Both the position numbers and the translations under genes were made by a program. From Metellina segmentata (Eukaryota > Arthropoda > Arachnida > Araneae > Tetragnathidae): a stretch of 64,000 nt of DNA. Location: the NCBI GenBank assembly GCA_947359465.1, contig OX375877.1, forward strand, positions 22,765,235 to 22,829,234, written 5' to 3'. Positions 45,263-58,396 of the stretch are shown here, one piece after another. The notes under the pieces were generated by a model. The model made no database searches and was not told the DNA's origin. It saw only the letters and a program-made list of their open reading frames with translations. How positions within the stretch are numbered: the first letter of the stretch is position 1; each line of letters starts with the position of its first letter.

Positions 45263-48200
45263 GCAGTTAGCAAATAAATTTAATGGTTTTATTATCTGTT
45301 GTAAATTGGTATTAACAGTTATTTCATACTGCTTTTTCTATTTAAAGTAACCAATAAGCAATTTAAAAAATTTCAGGTTCTTACTTTTTTTAAATATTTT
45401 AAATAAATGTCAAGTTTTTAATTTAAAATTTAATCCTCCCAAAGCATTTATCAACCAATGTCTATATTTTCGATAACATTTGCTAACTGTTATTATGAAA
45501 AACATTGTTATTTGAACTGAAATAGGAATAACAGTGCATCTTTTTATGGTAGATTTATATTCAAAAAGATTTTAAATAGATTTAATATCTGAGAAAGAAT
45601 GAACGGAATTGAAATATACTTTAAGAGGTTAAGAGAGATTTTCGGATTCTATTTGATTTGAGTTATCTACTTTATTTCGGCTTAGGAAATAAACCTTTTT
45701 TGTAGAAAATCATGTGTGTATTTTTCAAGAACATATTCAGTGTTTTAGAAGAGAAATTTGAAAAGGAATGAACCTCTTGGAACCTCTTTAATAAATGGTT
45801 AACAAACTACCTCGCTTAATTCCTGTATTATGGTTTAATCTGATTGTTAGTAAAATTATTCTTACTTTGGTACGATTACTGAAAAAGAAAATTTATTTCC
45901 TATTCCTAATAGCATCAGAACCCATGCACTGTCATCCATCGATGTTCATCCACTAGAATAAGTAGCAACTAGAACACAAGCACAACTTATAACATGTGTT
46001 TGTAACTTTGTCGGTGTATCTGCGTCGTTACCAACGTGGGGAAAGACAGGGAAGCGTGACAATCGTATTCGCTAAATGTGTGAAAATGGATAGATAAATC
46101 AAATATATGAATGGAATATTTTGTACATTTAATTAGTTCTCTATCCTGGGTAATTTACGAAGTGCCTTCTGGCTTGAATTTATTTTTAGGCGCGTGTGTT
46201 TATAATCATATTTTCCAGGCATGAATTTTGCATGAAGTGAGGAAAACGACAACTATGTTTACCAAAATATACTTTATGATGGAGATAGGTTTTTTCCCCT
46301 TCAATTTTTACAGTGGCGACTGAGTTTACCTCAGAGCAAACCAAATAACAGTATTTATTAAATTTTTTCTAATGCTTATAGCTATGAGCTATTAATATCA
46401 GGACATTGCATGGTATGAACAGCTCATAATCTAAGTGAAATATGTAAGAATAACGGTTGAACTGAAAATGAATTTGGAATTACAGGTATCTAATCGGAAA
46501 AAAACAGTCAAATTCTGACGGATGTTTTTAATTAAAAATTAAAATTTATATTTCATCATTCCACAGTGTAAAAGTTCACATAAAAAGTGTTCTTTGTAAC
46601 TGTTGTTGTCCATGAGAAAAGTAAGTGCTTATTTTATTTTTAAATTTAAACATTTACTACAGGTGTGTGCGAATATTTTAGAATTAATTTACATGTATTA
46701 ACTTTTGACTTTTACTTGACCATATAATTTTTTTGAATCTTAACTAATTTTTTAGTACATCATTTCCGTTTCGACATACAGAATGTAGATATATTGCATT
46801 TTAGAAAGAATTAGCCATTAGAACAATCGTTGCTTTGTAAGAAAGAAAAAAAAAAGATAATTAATGTTTTCAACTCGCGTCGAGAAAAGGACTGAAGCCA
46901 CTCATCCACTGTCTTTTGTTTGCCGAGCGGGAAAAAATGGCGAGTCTTGCAATTATTCGACGAATTTTCGACCTCGACGAAAGTTTGTCATACGAGAAGA
47001 TTTGTGTGCACATATTTAATTGTGCTCTAATTTCAGACTTCAGGGTAAACCAGTGAACCCTCTCTTTAATTAAAACTCTCTTCGATCCAACAATCCAGAA
47101 CCAGTAGAAATCACCCATGGTAGATTGATATTGGGACAGAAAATATTTCTACACATTCCACCCACGCCGAACAAGAAACACTTGTTGCTAACCCTTGCTA
47201 TAATAACTACACCTGACCCAATTTCCCTTTTTTCGCCAGTCAACCCAGAAGAGAAAGTTCAACTCAATTCCATTTCTACAAGAACTTTGCCTTCCTTCTT
47301 CAAGTATTTCTTGTATACAAATGTTGCTCATACACATTAAGTGCAGGTTGGAGACATCGCATTTGGTTGGTCAAGTCCTTGATCATTTCGTCTGTTCGTT
47401 CTGGCGTGTTGAATTAGATTTTTCGGCTCAGTTCGGATTGTTCGTAGTGTTGCTAGGGTCAATAGGTTAGAATAAGAAAATGTTTTCGCGTTGTGATTGG
47501 AGTTTTTTTTTTTCTCGGTAGAATATTCGTGTTGATATGCGATGATGTATGTGGAAAGCGTGAGTGGGAATCTTCCTTGGTAACCTTCTTTCAATGTGTG
47601 GAAAGTTTTTCGTTGAGATATTTTTGAAATGCATAACTAGATTTACTCATCTAGATTGACAGGTAAATTTTTTTGCGATGAGAAAAAGTGAAACAAGTCA
47701 CTGAACTATCTGTAATGAGTTTTAAACTACCATATCTATTTAAAGAATAACAAAGTTTTTCATTTAGGGTTTTTAATATTTGCTATCTCTTGAACGTATA
47801 TTGCTATTATATTGAGACCCGCATAACGATGTTTTTAGTTTCCGGGATTTAGCAATGATGATTTAATCTGTTGATAAACTTGATTATCCGAATTTTGCGA
47901 ACATTTCCTTTTAATGTAAATATAGAATGGGTTGACCTGTAGGATATGCGATGTTACCACTGGGTTAACATTTTATTTTCATAAAAATACAGTCAAATAA
48001 CGGTGTGTGTATGGATTTGTTTCCTATTTATCTTTTTCATTGTTAACATCATCTTTGCGTTTTAACATCCACAAAAAGTTAATAAACAAATTGATTATCC
48101 AATTTTTGTGGATAATCAATTGATAAAAATCCTAATAAATTCATTGGGTGCCCTGGATGATATAGATGTTAACAATACGTTTCATTTCAATTTCATAAAG

Positions 48201-50361
48201 GTACACTTAAGTAATGAATGAAATGGATTAGCCCATTAACAATATTATTTATCTTTTTCGTTGGTAGCATGGTGTTGGCGAAGGTGGTTAGAAAAATACA
48301 ATTTGTAATAAAATTTTGCATCGTCAATTATCTTGTGGAAGTATACTTATCTGTCCATAACTCTGTTTACTTGAATAACTTTCTAGAACTAGCACATTGT
48401 AAGCTGGTGGGGGAAAAGGTAGCTTGAATTAAATTAGGGTTTTAAAAATAAATTGATTTTTTTTAGAGTTTTGAATTCATTGCGATATTTTGTAGTTGCT
48501 TAAATAATATTTAATCTTGAAATGTTGCTGTGTATTGATTTTTTTGCATTTTAAGAGAAAAGACGTCGAATATCACGAATGTAAATTTGCAATGCTCAGA
48601 GTATTATGATATGAAGCACTTATTTCTTAGATTACAGTTATGCCCACTGCAAGATATTTTAGAAAATAAAGCATAGCACTTTACTACGCTTAATTTTACT
48701 TTCTACTTTGAATTCTATCATATTCATCTTAACTCACAGGAGATACTGTTTTGAGAATAAGGCCTAAATAATTAGAGTGATATAATAAGAGAATTGACAG
48801 AGTTTTTTAAATATTGCTAACAAATATATCTTTTAAAAACGAACATAAATTTTTTCTTCAGAACTGAATGTGTGAAGTTCTAAATTCTATCCTGAATATA
48901 AACTTTTGAAGATTTGAGTTTTCTTCTAAAGTCTTGAACCCATATTAGATATATTCCCATCAGGAAACTTTTCACCAAGCAATACTGTGTCATTAAATGA
49001 TTTCAACGCCACTGAGAGATAAAAGAAAGTTAGATATTATTACGACAAATTTTAAGCAGACAACTTTGTTTACCTTAAGTATATTGAAAGTTACTTATCT
49101 AATATTTATCTTTGATTGCACGTTTTCAATTAGAGCGATTGTTATCAGAAACGCCATCGATGCGTTAAACCAGAGCAACATGTTTGGGATATTTAACAAA
49201 CCTGTTTGTTATGAATGGTCAATCGGCTTTTTTATTTTCGTGTCGAATATTAATTTTACAGTTGTTACTTATCACTTACTAGCATTATAATTTATTCTTT
49301 ACACACATCTTGGCGTAGAGATTAAAATAACAAACAATGTGGCACAAGAAGGTTATTAGGATAAAGTGTCATTGAGATCTCGTTTTTATCTTTAATCATG
49401 AATAGGTTTTTATATAAGTCAAACAAATTCTATGAAGAGTTTAAAAAATATCTCTGAAAAAGTTTGACCATTCTCGGTTTTTAATAGAAAATAAATAAAA
49501 AAATCGACTTATTTTTTCCAGTTTCTATTGATTGAGATATTTAAAAGTTTAGTTTGCATCAAAGAAAAATTTAAGAAACAAAGAATAAAATAATTTGTAT
49601 AAAAAATATATGCAACAAAATAAATAGTTAAAAAAAATCCTAACATAATAGGAAAAAAAATTAAACACCTAAAAACAAAAAAAAGTAAACGAATGAAACC
49701 GAAGACAACAAAAAACATCGTAAAACCCAAAATATTATTTGCTTAATCAAAATAATCAAATAAGCTTAAACTGTATTATTTAGCTTTTATTTTAATCGAA
49801 TGGAATATAGAATCTAAATTAAAAGCTTATAACTTACATCATAAAAAATAAATATATGAAACCTAAAATAACAAAACATAAATAAAATTTGTGATGATAA
49901 ATAAAATTTTAGATAATAATTTACGAACTAAATAATGGTTACACAATATTATAACTCGTTTTAATTAGCTATACAAACTTAAAATGTACTTTAAATTTTT
50001 ATAACTATAGAACTTTCCACAAAAATTTTAGTATTGGAGCATTAGGATTAGGAGTGCATTAAGAGGGGTACTCGCATGTGATATTGTTACGAGATTCTGT
50101 TACTTTTAATTCTAGGGAAAATGTATGAAAATGCGTCTGTGATTTTCTAAGACCATATTGAATTCATTTAGCTAATTGTAAGTTTTGAAGAGTTTATGGA
50201 AAAAGAACTCTAGTTAAAATAAAAAATTATAATTATTTTGGGAAAGTTTACTTTGTGGTCTAAAAACTATTTATTTCATGAGGATGTATAATTCTTCAAA
50301 AAAATTCAGAGGAAACCACTTTTTTCACTCTTAGCTTCCTCTTCAATTGCATATTACTGTT
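45263..50361. other. Long AT-rich stretch without recognised gene
   Basis: About 5 kb, mostly very AT-rich. Frames of up to 97 codons have no domain I recognise. The 73-codon hydrophobic minus frame at 49509-49730 is built from A/T-rich codons. One perfect hairpin at 48089-48121 has 13-bp arms (AATTGATTATCCA). A slightly GC-richer patch at 46870-47600 contains short frames on both strands, all unassigned. Confidence 0.5.
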
Positions 50362-50749
50362 CCAAGTCCCAAATGCGGACGTCAGAAATCCGGAGGTTTT
50401 GCTAACCGGCGTTTCTTTTGTTTTCTAATTTTTTTACATCTTTCTGACAATTTTTAAAGAACGAGGAGTTAAACCTGGACCGAATTGATGAAACAATGCA
50501 AAATAACGGACATGTTTAGAGTAAATACCACAAACAAAAATTAAAAGATTTGCAAGTAAAATTTGTTGCATTGTATTAAAAAGGCTTTTTCCTTTTTTTA
50601 AAAATTATTACTATTTTTATATATGCTATTTTACTATTGCAAACGCTAAATTCGTGCGAGGGGGGTAGATTAAAATTTGTTTGACAAAAAATCAAAGTAA
50701 TCCGAAATCCGGAATGGCCTAGTCTCAGAGAATTCTGGATTTGGGACTT
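50362..50749. mobile_element. Candidate Tigger-like MITE
   Basis: CAAGTCCCAAATGCGGAC at the left faces CTGGATTTGGGACTTTG at the right. Further matching segments are AATCCGGAGG and CCGAAATCCGGAATGG. The AATCCGGA-type inner repeats recall pogo/Tigger ends. No clear target duplication was found and there is no coding capacity. Confidence 0.45.
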
Positions 50750-51189
50750 TGTATTGCGTTCACTTGTTCAAACCTTATCGATATTTTAAAGCGTAAACCT
50801 ATTTTCTCGTTCACTCACCTTTTCTTTTCTGATCTGATATCTATCTTCCAGTTTTCTCATTGCTTTCTGTCGTCAGACTGCTGAAGATTTCATCAGGTCG
50901 GAGTGTTCATCCAGGCAGTTTAGAACTATTAGCATTTTTTTTTAAAGTGGCAAAATTGGCAAATAAATTCTGTGGTGGTTGATTCAATATTTGTTTATAC
51001 CCGTTTGTTGCCATTCGCCAATACACAAACAATGTCTATCTCGGTACCACTCACGCTAATGAAATAAATTGCAGATTAGTTCAAATGAAAACAAATTATT
51101 CTTTATGAACTTCCGGCTTCGGTGACTTTAAATTATTAACTCCTCCAGAATAAGACCCATCTTTGCATTACTGATCAATTCCTTGAAAA
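50750..51189. other. Spacer
   Basis: Mixed composition, with no frame or repeat recognised. Confidence 0.4.
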
Positions 51190-51612
51190 TTTTTGAGATT
51201 TAATTTGTCATTTACCGTGTTTATTAATTTATAACCGAGACTTTTTTTAGCTGTCAAAATTAAGTAAAATAGATTCGATCGTAAACAAACATCGGCTCGA
51301 ATAAATCGATGGTAAATACATCAATGTTTTTTTAATAAAACACCGATGTTTTGAAAGCATCGACATTGATATCGCACCCTTACTTTTCAGACCCTTCACC
51401 CTTGACCACTTTGGTCTAAAAGTATGTGCAGTGTACTGATTATAAAAATTATGCTGCTTAATTAGTATTTTAATTTTTATAATGGCACTTTTTTCATTTA
51501 AAAATAAAACATCGACAAGTATAAACATCGATGTTGAGAAAACATCGGCTCCAATACATCGATGTTTTTTGTAAAACATCGATGTTTTGTAAACATCGAC
51601 ATCGATGTCGCA
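51190..51612. mobile_element. Two truncated relatives of the 24-kb foldback element
   Basis: Positions 51190-51375 match the right half of the 24003-25413 element: TTTAATTTGTCATTTACCGT, AACAAACATCGGCTC and GATGGTAAATACATCAATGT. Positions 51386-51465 match its right flank. Positions 51480-51612 are a second end, with AACATCGATGTT palindromes and GACATCGATGTCGCATCCC. The frames on the minus strand here (65 and 110 codons) are read-throughs of the repeats. Confidence 0.75.
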
Positions 51613-52129
51613 TCCCTTCTTCTTGGGCGTGCCGTCGAACGTGAAAGTGGAAGCGTTTCTTCCAGTTCTTGCTTGAACCAGATCTCATCAAACCCCAGAC
51701 CTCCTATCTCATAACGTTGGAAAACAGCAAGGTATGTGTGGGCGTATGATACGAATTACCAAAGGTAGGCAGGGGCCGACTGCGGGGCGGCGGCAGGTAG
51801 GCCGATTCACGTGATTCGAACTCGATAAGCCGGTTCTCGGAAACTGGAAACCACTTCTTTCTAAAAGCATCTTTCTCTCTCTCTCTGGGCTCTGACGTAG
51901 TGGAGCAGACACCTCTTTCTTCTGTCTTTATTCAGATTATGCCCATCTGAGGGAGTTTCTGTGAGGTGCCGAGTTCAGTCGATCGAGCGATAAAAAAGGA
52001 AATCGCTGTTGTCAAACAAGATGGAGGAGACATGGGTGTCTGGTCGATTTTTTTTTACAACCTATTGTCGTCTGTTTAGTACGATGGGATGGTTTGGAAT
52101 GATATTCGGGTATTCCAGTTTCGGTTTGG
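51613..52129. other. GC-richer stretch with CT microsatellite
   Basis: Clearly less AT-rich than its surroundings (for example GGGGCGGCGGCAGG near 51784), with a (CT)n run near 51870-51886 and a TGACGTAG near 51891. An ATG in good context at 52021 opens a 152-codon frame, but its downstream part runs antisense through a SINE. A promoter is possible but not supported. Confidence 0.35.
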
Positions 52130-52585
52130 TAGATAGCAGTGGAATTGGTTTGCTTTTACTAAACCTTTTGTTTCTCCAATGCCGCCTTATGGATATACTG
52201 TCCTTTAAGCATTCCGTTAGTGAGAACGTGGCACTCTCGGTGTTTACCGGGCACCATGGCACCACTTCCTCATTGCACACATCGTGTTATAGGGGTGAGG
52301 AGAGGCATACCTTCCAGGATAACTTCGGGGAAGTTGCCTGCATTCACGTACCGTCTGGAAGAAACCATGAAACTTCAAACAACGTATTTGATTTCGGCAC
52401 ATACAAGTCTAGAACTGGTAATCATGTACTTCAGTTTCCTACTTATGTAAGAGTGAACTCATCGTGAACAGTCAAGAAACATCAAACAACCAACTTGATT
52501 TCGGCACATCAAGATTCAAACTCGCAACCATGCACTTCAGTTTCCCACTTTTGTTAGAGTGACATCTTTAGCCACTCGGTCACTG
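52130..52585 (-). repeat. tRNA(Ser/Leu)-like SINE, family 2, with doubled head
   Basis: In minus sense the head starts at about 52584, CAGTGACCGAGTGGCTAAAG, an A box typical of type II (Ser/Leu) tRNAs. A long variable region and the B-box-like GGTTGCGAGTTTGAATC follow. A second, partly decayed head of about 115 bp follows at 52380-52470. The body (TGTTTGAAGTTTC, CTTCCAGACGGTA, CCATGGTGCCCGG) aligns with the copy at 59487-59830. The 152-codon plus frame here is antisense to the SINE. Confidence 0.75.
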
Positions 52586-53608
52586 GTGGGATGTAAGTTA
52601 TCTAAATAAGGGTTTTTAAGTTGAGCTCCACAAGTCGAAAATTATAACGACGGCTGAAGATTTTCAAATTTGAATGAAAATTTAGGAAAGAAACAGACTG
52701 TAGAATAAAATAAAAGGGAACTAAGCTTGATAACAATCTCTAAAATCTTAAGAACGAAAACATCTTTGATATTGTAACTGTATAAAAATATCGAGGTAGA
52801 ATATAAATTATCAATTAGAGAGTGATGTTAGTGGAAATGCACGAAGGTGACCAGTTTCATTCTGTCCTCTAGAGAGTTGCATGAATTAAGACAGTATTGT
52901 TTATTCCATTCCTGAAGTTTCTATATACATTACCTGCTATACATTTAAAGGAATCGAAAGCTTCTCATCGTTGCCAATTCCACTCACGATTCTATCATAA
53001 ACCAGTGGGCGTTTGAGAGCCTGGAAGTTACTCTCGTTTTCGATACTCGGATCGTCTTTACTGCACTCTTTCGAAATTACATTCAATGATGACTTAGGAG
53101 AGCAAAAAAACACGTTCTTTAATGTTACGGTCGAAAGGTACCGGTTTTCAACGACGCAATGAATTTGTCAACTTAAACACTTAAACCTTCGGATGTTTCG
53201 AAACATTGGGAAATGAAAGGCACAGTTTTGGAAATTGCAGTTTAATGGGATCATACCATCTGAAATATGACTTAAATGACTCGTCGTGGTCTTTTAATGC
53301 TGGATTTGAACTCTGCAGTTGAAAGGGCACGCTTGCCCAAGTTTCGGGGCATAAAAAGTTGCACAAAGTGAGGACGCTACGGCCTTCGTTGCCAAGAACG
53401 GACTTTTAGATAGAGACGGCACGATTGTCGTAGACATGAATTCCAACATCCTCTATTTCAGATATGATCATATATAAGCAGTAGCATAACATTGATAAAA
53501 CCGATGATGCCCGAGATAAGATTTAAATTCTGAAAATTTATGCATAGCTATGGACAACCTTATAAGTTATCTTCAATTTTTAAAGTTTCTTGTATTCCTT
53601 GTAGTGCA
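52586..53608. other. Spacer
   Basis: No gene was recognised. Frames are 61 codons or shorter. Composition is mixed. Confidence 0.4.
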
Positions 53609-53645
53609 GCTGTTGTTTTGCTCTATGTACGACGTTAATTAAAAT
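53609..53645 (+). repeat. Fragment of family-1 SINE tail
   Basis: TTGTTTTGCTCTATGTACGA and CGTTAATTAAAATTA match the last bases and tail of family 1. Only the end is present. Confidence 0.6.
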
Positions 53646-55018
53646 TATCTTGCCTTTCCTTACCTCATAGTGCAGTATAAATAACGTTTAGCCCTAAGTT
53701 AATCCTCCTAGTGGTTTCGACAAGGTATATCTCGTCCCTCAAGATCTGACAAATTTTGCTAATGACTGTCTATCTTGTTATCTTTGAAGATTTTCTGATG
53801 ATGACGAGCAGGACATGGTAATTTTTTTTCTATTGACGAGATATCTGGTCCATAAAAATCTGCTACGTTTTGCTTAATGATGAGATACATCGTCGAGACA
53901 ACCATCAGGACCGTTAAAAAGACGCCGTGATGGCTGTTATCCAATAGGCTACGAATTCCCATTTGGTTTGGGAAGCAAATCAACACCATGGGCAACACCG
54001 TGATGGTTGTTATCCAATAGGCTACGAATAGGATACGTAACAATCACCGGGGGTTCGCGAGCAGTGGTCACACCTGACCCCACGAAAAGAACTGTCACGG
54101 GCAACTCCGTGCTGGCCACGCTGTGGCTAGTCCGCAATATGATACCACCTTTGCCCATCCTTTTTCAATTCTTAACCTCTGATTTTTTCTCACGGCCTTG
54201 CTAGATCTTCAATGAAGCTGCGTTTGATTGACGGCTGTTTTGTGGTGCATTTCATCCGCATCAAAAAGAATGACAGGAACAATTTACAGCCTAAAAATTT
54301 TCTTTCCCAGCGTTTGGAATCTTATTTTTGTCTTCCACACTCGTAAGACTTGGGGATCCAACAATCACTTAGGTCAAGAAACCAATAGATGTCCTCTTTT
54401 GAATTTGTACCCAAAATTATTCTTGAACTGTTTTACTGTCATTTTATTTTCCCAGAGACTGGAAAGGTAGTTATGCTTATTAAATAACCTTGAAACATCT
54501 ATGCATTCTTTGAACAAGAAAATGTCACCGGGAATAGAATAGAATATGTCAATTCAAAGCTTTGCCCAGAAGACTTCATGATTCCGATTCCCCTACAAAT
54601 TCCACGGTGTTAATTAGTGTACTACCCTTAATCAGCTTATAAGCACAAGAAAACAAAGAATCTTACATTATTGATATTGACACTGAGTTGACATTGACCA
54701 CGAAACTTTTACCTATCAAGCCAGGCGTAAGTCTGATGAGAATATTTACATATGTAAGAAATTGTTCCTTTGCTGTTGATTTTAAAGTCTGGTTTATCAA
54801 TATGTTCCCTGATGCCCTTCAATTCGAGACTGCTATTGTAATTTTGCTACCCTAAGCGATTAGTTTGATTACTCTTTAATAAAAAGCATTGCAGTATCCG
54901 ATTATAATAAAAACAAACCAAAGATTTCATGTACGTAAAAATCTATTTTGCTGAAGATCAGATTCCGCTAACAGCATTAAAATATGCTACATTGTCTATG
55001 CATGCAGTTACTTATTCC
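53646..55018. other. Spacer containing a short duplicated unit
   Basis: TTATCCAATAGGCTACGAAT occurs twice (53938 and 54010), each preceded by GTGATGG, an approximately 72-bp duplication. The minus frames through it (53759-54043, 53949-54158) hold a hydrophobic stretch (VFLTVLMVVSTMYLII), but I cannot assign them to a family. It could be exon debris of a membrane protein or an unknown repeat. Confidence 0.4.
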
Positions 55019-55325
55019 TTGGGCAGCGTTTCCCAAATTGCGCTCCACGGAGGCTTTGAGGCACCGTCCGCGGCTGTTTTGACATGCTTTCCGACAGCCA
55101 CTGTCAAGCATCATTTAAGAGCAAACCACTTCCCGAATTTTGGGCTCAGTTAGGGAGTATCTTTCGATATTATTAGGTTCAAAAGCTAAATTTCTTTTAA
55201 TGCCTTGGGTACTACGTACAGCTGTGAAACGGCCTTTTCGAGGTACATGGTTACAACAAACTAAATATCGAGCTCGTTTGATGCAACTCAACTAACTTCT
55301 GGGACACCGGGCATTGACAAACTCT
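55019..55325 (+). pseudogene. hAT element remnant with dimerisation motif
   Basis: CAGCGTTTCCCAAATTGCGC at 55025 looks like a hAT left terminus and is followed by CTCCACGGAGG. At about 55213-55290 one frame reads TTYSCETAFSRYMVTTN, a stop, then ISSSFDATQL. This is the eroded C-terminal dimerisation block of hAT transposases. Everything between is deleted. There is no right terminus. Confidence 0.6.
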
Positions 55326-56489
55326 GCCGCAAGAAGCAGGCACATTAACTTCGGGTATATATGTAACATTGCAGCATTTTTCAAATATCTTAACAAGTTG
55401 TTAAATCCTTTTGTAGGTTCAACTAATAAATAATATTGTCTCCAGTTCTTTTTTTACTATTGTTTCCTTTATTAACACTTATACCTTACTATTCATACTT
55501 CCGTATACGTATCGTGTGTGACATGCCTCATAGAACACAGACAGATAGAATTATACTGTAACATTTCTTGGGGCTCTACGAGAAACTTTTGCTTCATAAA
55601 GGACTCCATTGCTGAAAAAGTTTTGGAACCGCTTGCCATACCAAAGCAGGTCAAAATGTACTTTTGAGAGATTTGTTCGGTGTTACATTTTTTTAGGGGT
55701 TGGAAAAGCCTTGTGTCCTTAAACGAAGGATAGTCTCATGTGTCCGCTCTCAAGTCTAGAAAGAATAGTCTACCATTTTCTGTCATCCGTATATTTGAGC
55801 GAGGCTACTGGATTTTCTCCATGGTAGCATATACGAGTTGTCGAGATTCTCCAAATTGTATTGTTTGAGATTTGTGGCAAGTAAATCTTAATAATTTAAC
55901 GTACAAGCTGTGTGAAAAGGATTGATCGGGGTCTCTTTGACAAGTTTATCTGCAACTTCATTGGATTTTATGTCTAGAGAGAGAGAGGAGATGGGTGTCT
56001 ATTGGATATTAATATCTCTGATTGGAGCATACTTTGTACGTTTAAAATGTCCCCAATCTAATTTTATCTCTAATTTACTCTCTAACGACTAAGATAGTCT
56101 ATACGACTATCTGAAAGGATCCATATATCTGCATTACAGTCAAGGGAAATTATAGTTTTATCTAGACATATACTGTTCATTGTACCAAATGACACTCAAG
56201 CGTTACATGAGCAGCCTGGATGATTTTAATTGTAAAAATATATTCCTCAGCCGGCATTGTTTTTCTTCCTTAATAAGCCCGCGATCCAATTCGGTATCGT
56301 CTGTGCAGCGAAGTTAATTGCCGCCGTCCTCAATTCTCTCTTTCCAAAAAACCAGTTAGAACACTCCCCAACGATCTATTATGCGGATTATAGCGTCGCT
56401 AAGTAGGCTCTGAGTGTACAGGTAGTGGCTGTGAAGTAGCGGGGAATGTCATTAGTCACTTCTCTTCCGTTTAATTAACCGGCTAAACT
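55326..56489. other. Spacer
   Basis: No gene was recognised. A short GA-rich run lies at 55976-55991. No repeats shared with the rest of the window were noticed. Confidence 0.4.
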
Positions 56490-57031
56490 TTTCAATGAAA
56501 GTTCTGTTTGCAACTTCCTTTGGCCTTTTTAGAAGACTGGAGTGAGAATGAGGAGTGTGTTACTTGATTCGTCACACATCCGAGTGGTACGTTTTTGGTT
56601 TGCTTAGCGACTCATGTGTGCATAAATGATCGCATATAAAGTTGACTAGGTGCTTTTTGCAAGTTCTGTAGATTAGAAAGTTCAGTTTGTAACTTTCTTT
56701 GACCCTTTTTAGATGATTAGTGTGAGAAAAGATTGCGTTACTTGATTCGTCCTACACTCTATCAAAAGGATTATTGTTTGTTTGATGACTCATGTATGCA
56801 GAAAAGATCGCATATAAAGTTGACTAGGTGCTTTTTGCAAGTTCTGTAGATTAGAAAGTTCGGTTCGCAACTTTCTTAGACCTTTTTTTGGGTGATTAGT
56901 GTGAGGGAAGAGTACGTTACTTGATTCGTCGCACGCCCTATTAAAATGATTTTGGTCTGGTCGATGTATCATGTAAGCAAATATGATCACATATCCACTT
57001 GAATAGGGTGCTTTTTGCAAGCTCTGTAGTC
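56490..57031. repeat. 178-bp tandem repeat, three units
   Basis: The marker GAAAGTTC occurs at 56497, 56676 and 56854, period 178-179 bp. Shared segments are GTTACTTGATTCGTC and GATCGCATATAAAGTTGACT, followed by AGGTGCTTTTTGCAAG. The third unit is the most diverged (GATCACATATCCACTTGAAT). The 76-codon minus frame across it is periodic noise. Confidence 0.9.
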
Positions 57032-57106
57032 TCAGAATACTATACTACCGTGCTAGTTGAGAAGGAGCTACCTCTAAATTTAATCTTCAACTTTAATTAT
57101 AATTAA

Positions 57107-57305
57107 CGTTTTGACTAGCTATAGATATAACTGACGCGATTCTTTCTAGCGCGATTCTTATAACTTTCAAGGTACAACTGCTGTACCGGCCATAGTCTAA
57201 ATTCTATCTTGGCGCGATTCCAATAACTTTCAAGGTACAACTGCTGTACTGGCCGTAGTTTAAATTCCTCAAGGTACAACTGCTGTATCGCTTGCAGTCA
57301 AAAGG
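57107..57305. mobile_element. PiggyBac-like MITE, copy 2
   Basis: Flanked by TTAA at 57103-57106 and 57306-57309, the specific piggyBac target. Ends CGTTTTGACTAGCTATAG and (minus strand) CCTTTTGACTGCAAGC are inverted. It contains two to three short copies of a minisatellite unit (CTTTCAAGGTACAACTGCTG, then CCGGCCATAGTC). It has no coding capacity and would depend on a transposase from elsewhere. Confidence 0.75.
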
Positions 57306-57309
57306 TTAA

Positions 57310-58396
57310 ATTATCCGATGCTTCATAAATTAGGGTTTAGAAAACCACCGACATTATCATATCTGGTAATTCTACACCAGTTTTAAGTTTTTGCTTTTTC
57401 GTCAACGTGCCTTCTTAAGAACATTTACGAAATGCCTATTGATGCTAAGGCAAAAGCAATGAAACGCAATTTGTTGACACGTAAATATTTATAAATTTAC
57501 TACCCAATTTAATTCTTTAAAAATTTCGTGCGAAATAAGGAATCAATCACTGTTTTCACCACAGGAGATAAGAAAAAGATGATTGCAAAACCAGTCAGCA
57601 AAATCAGTGTCTCAAAAATTATTGTGTAGGACCACATTTCGATATTGAAAAGCACACCACTACTGGTATACTACAGCATTTGAAACTTCTGTCATTGTAC
57701 AAATTTATCCCTAAAGAAATATCTCAAAATATATTAAATTATAATTATCACAACTAAGAAAACCTCAATCATATTTTGGTAACTATAATTATCACCATTC
57801 TTCTAAAACCGAGAATTATTTACCGGTTTTTAAGCCCTATTCATGATTATTGAATACAGAGAGAGCACATTGTTCATTGGTTGAGTGACAATCTATTATC
57901 CATTGCTCTCACTCCCGCAGTTGAATATTAAAAAAGCAGCATATAACAATTCCAACACGACCAGACAGGAAGAAACTGACCTTTTGAGTACCTACCACAC
58001 CAGTATAGGTATCGCTTGAATACTTCGTGTTGCTGAATTTTCAAAGCCTGTGATTCATAACAATGTAAAAATATAACAGTAAGAAAATTTTTCATTTAGT
58101 TGTATAGAGAGAAAAAGGTTCGTGACTTAAGAATTGAGTTGTATGTCATTTTACTGCTAGATTCTGATAAGTTTGACATCGACTTTCAGTTGAATTGGTG
58201 AAGGAGCATTGTCATAAATTGAGTGGTTGCTGGTATGTTAGAGAATTGATTGTTATTTTATCATAATCCATTTGTAGTAGACACTTACTCAAGATCCTCA
58301 CTAATTTGAGGTAGTCCACTTTTTGAACTTTTTCTTGAAGCCGGTGACAAGGAAAATAAAAATAAAGAGCAATAATACCTAATATTGTAAATTTAA
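57310..58396. other. Spacer between two piggyBac-like MITEs
   Basis: AT-rich with no recognised gene. The 82-codon minus frame at 58212-58460 runs into the next MITE. Confidence 0.4.

Noticed and set aside
49509..49730. 73-codon hydrophobic frame resembling a membrane protein
   Set aside because: The sequence is A/T runs, which give Phe/Ile/Leu codons by composition alone.
51247..51579. 110-codon minus-strand frame with repeated Cys/Asp-rich phrases
   Set aside because: The peptide repeats come from the ACATCGATGT palindromes of foldback elements.
52009..52467. 152-codon open frame, the longest apart from the Tc1 frame, starting MSNKMEETWVSGRF
   Set aside because: Its larger downstream part is antisense to a family-2 SINE that recurs at 59487, and no domain is recognisable.
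53759..54158. Overlapping minus-strand frames with a hydrophobic stretch, considered as a membrane-protein exon
   Set aside because: A 72-bp local duplication runs through them, no family is recognisable and no splice sites frame them convincingly.
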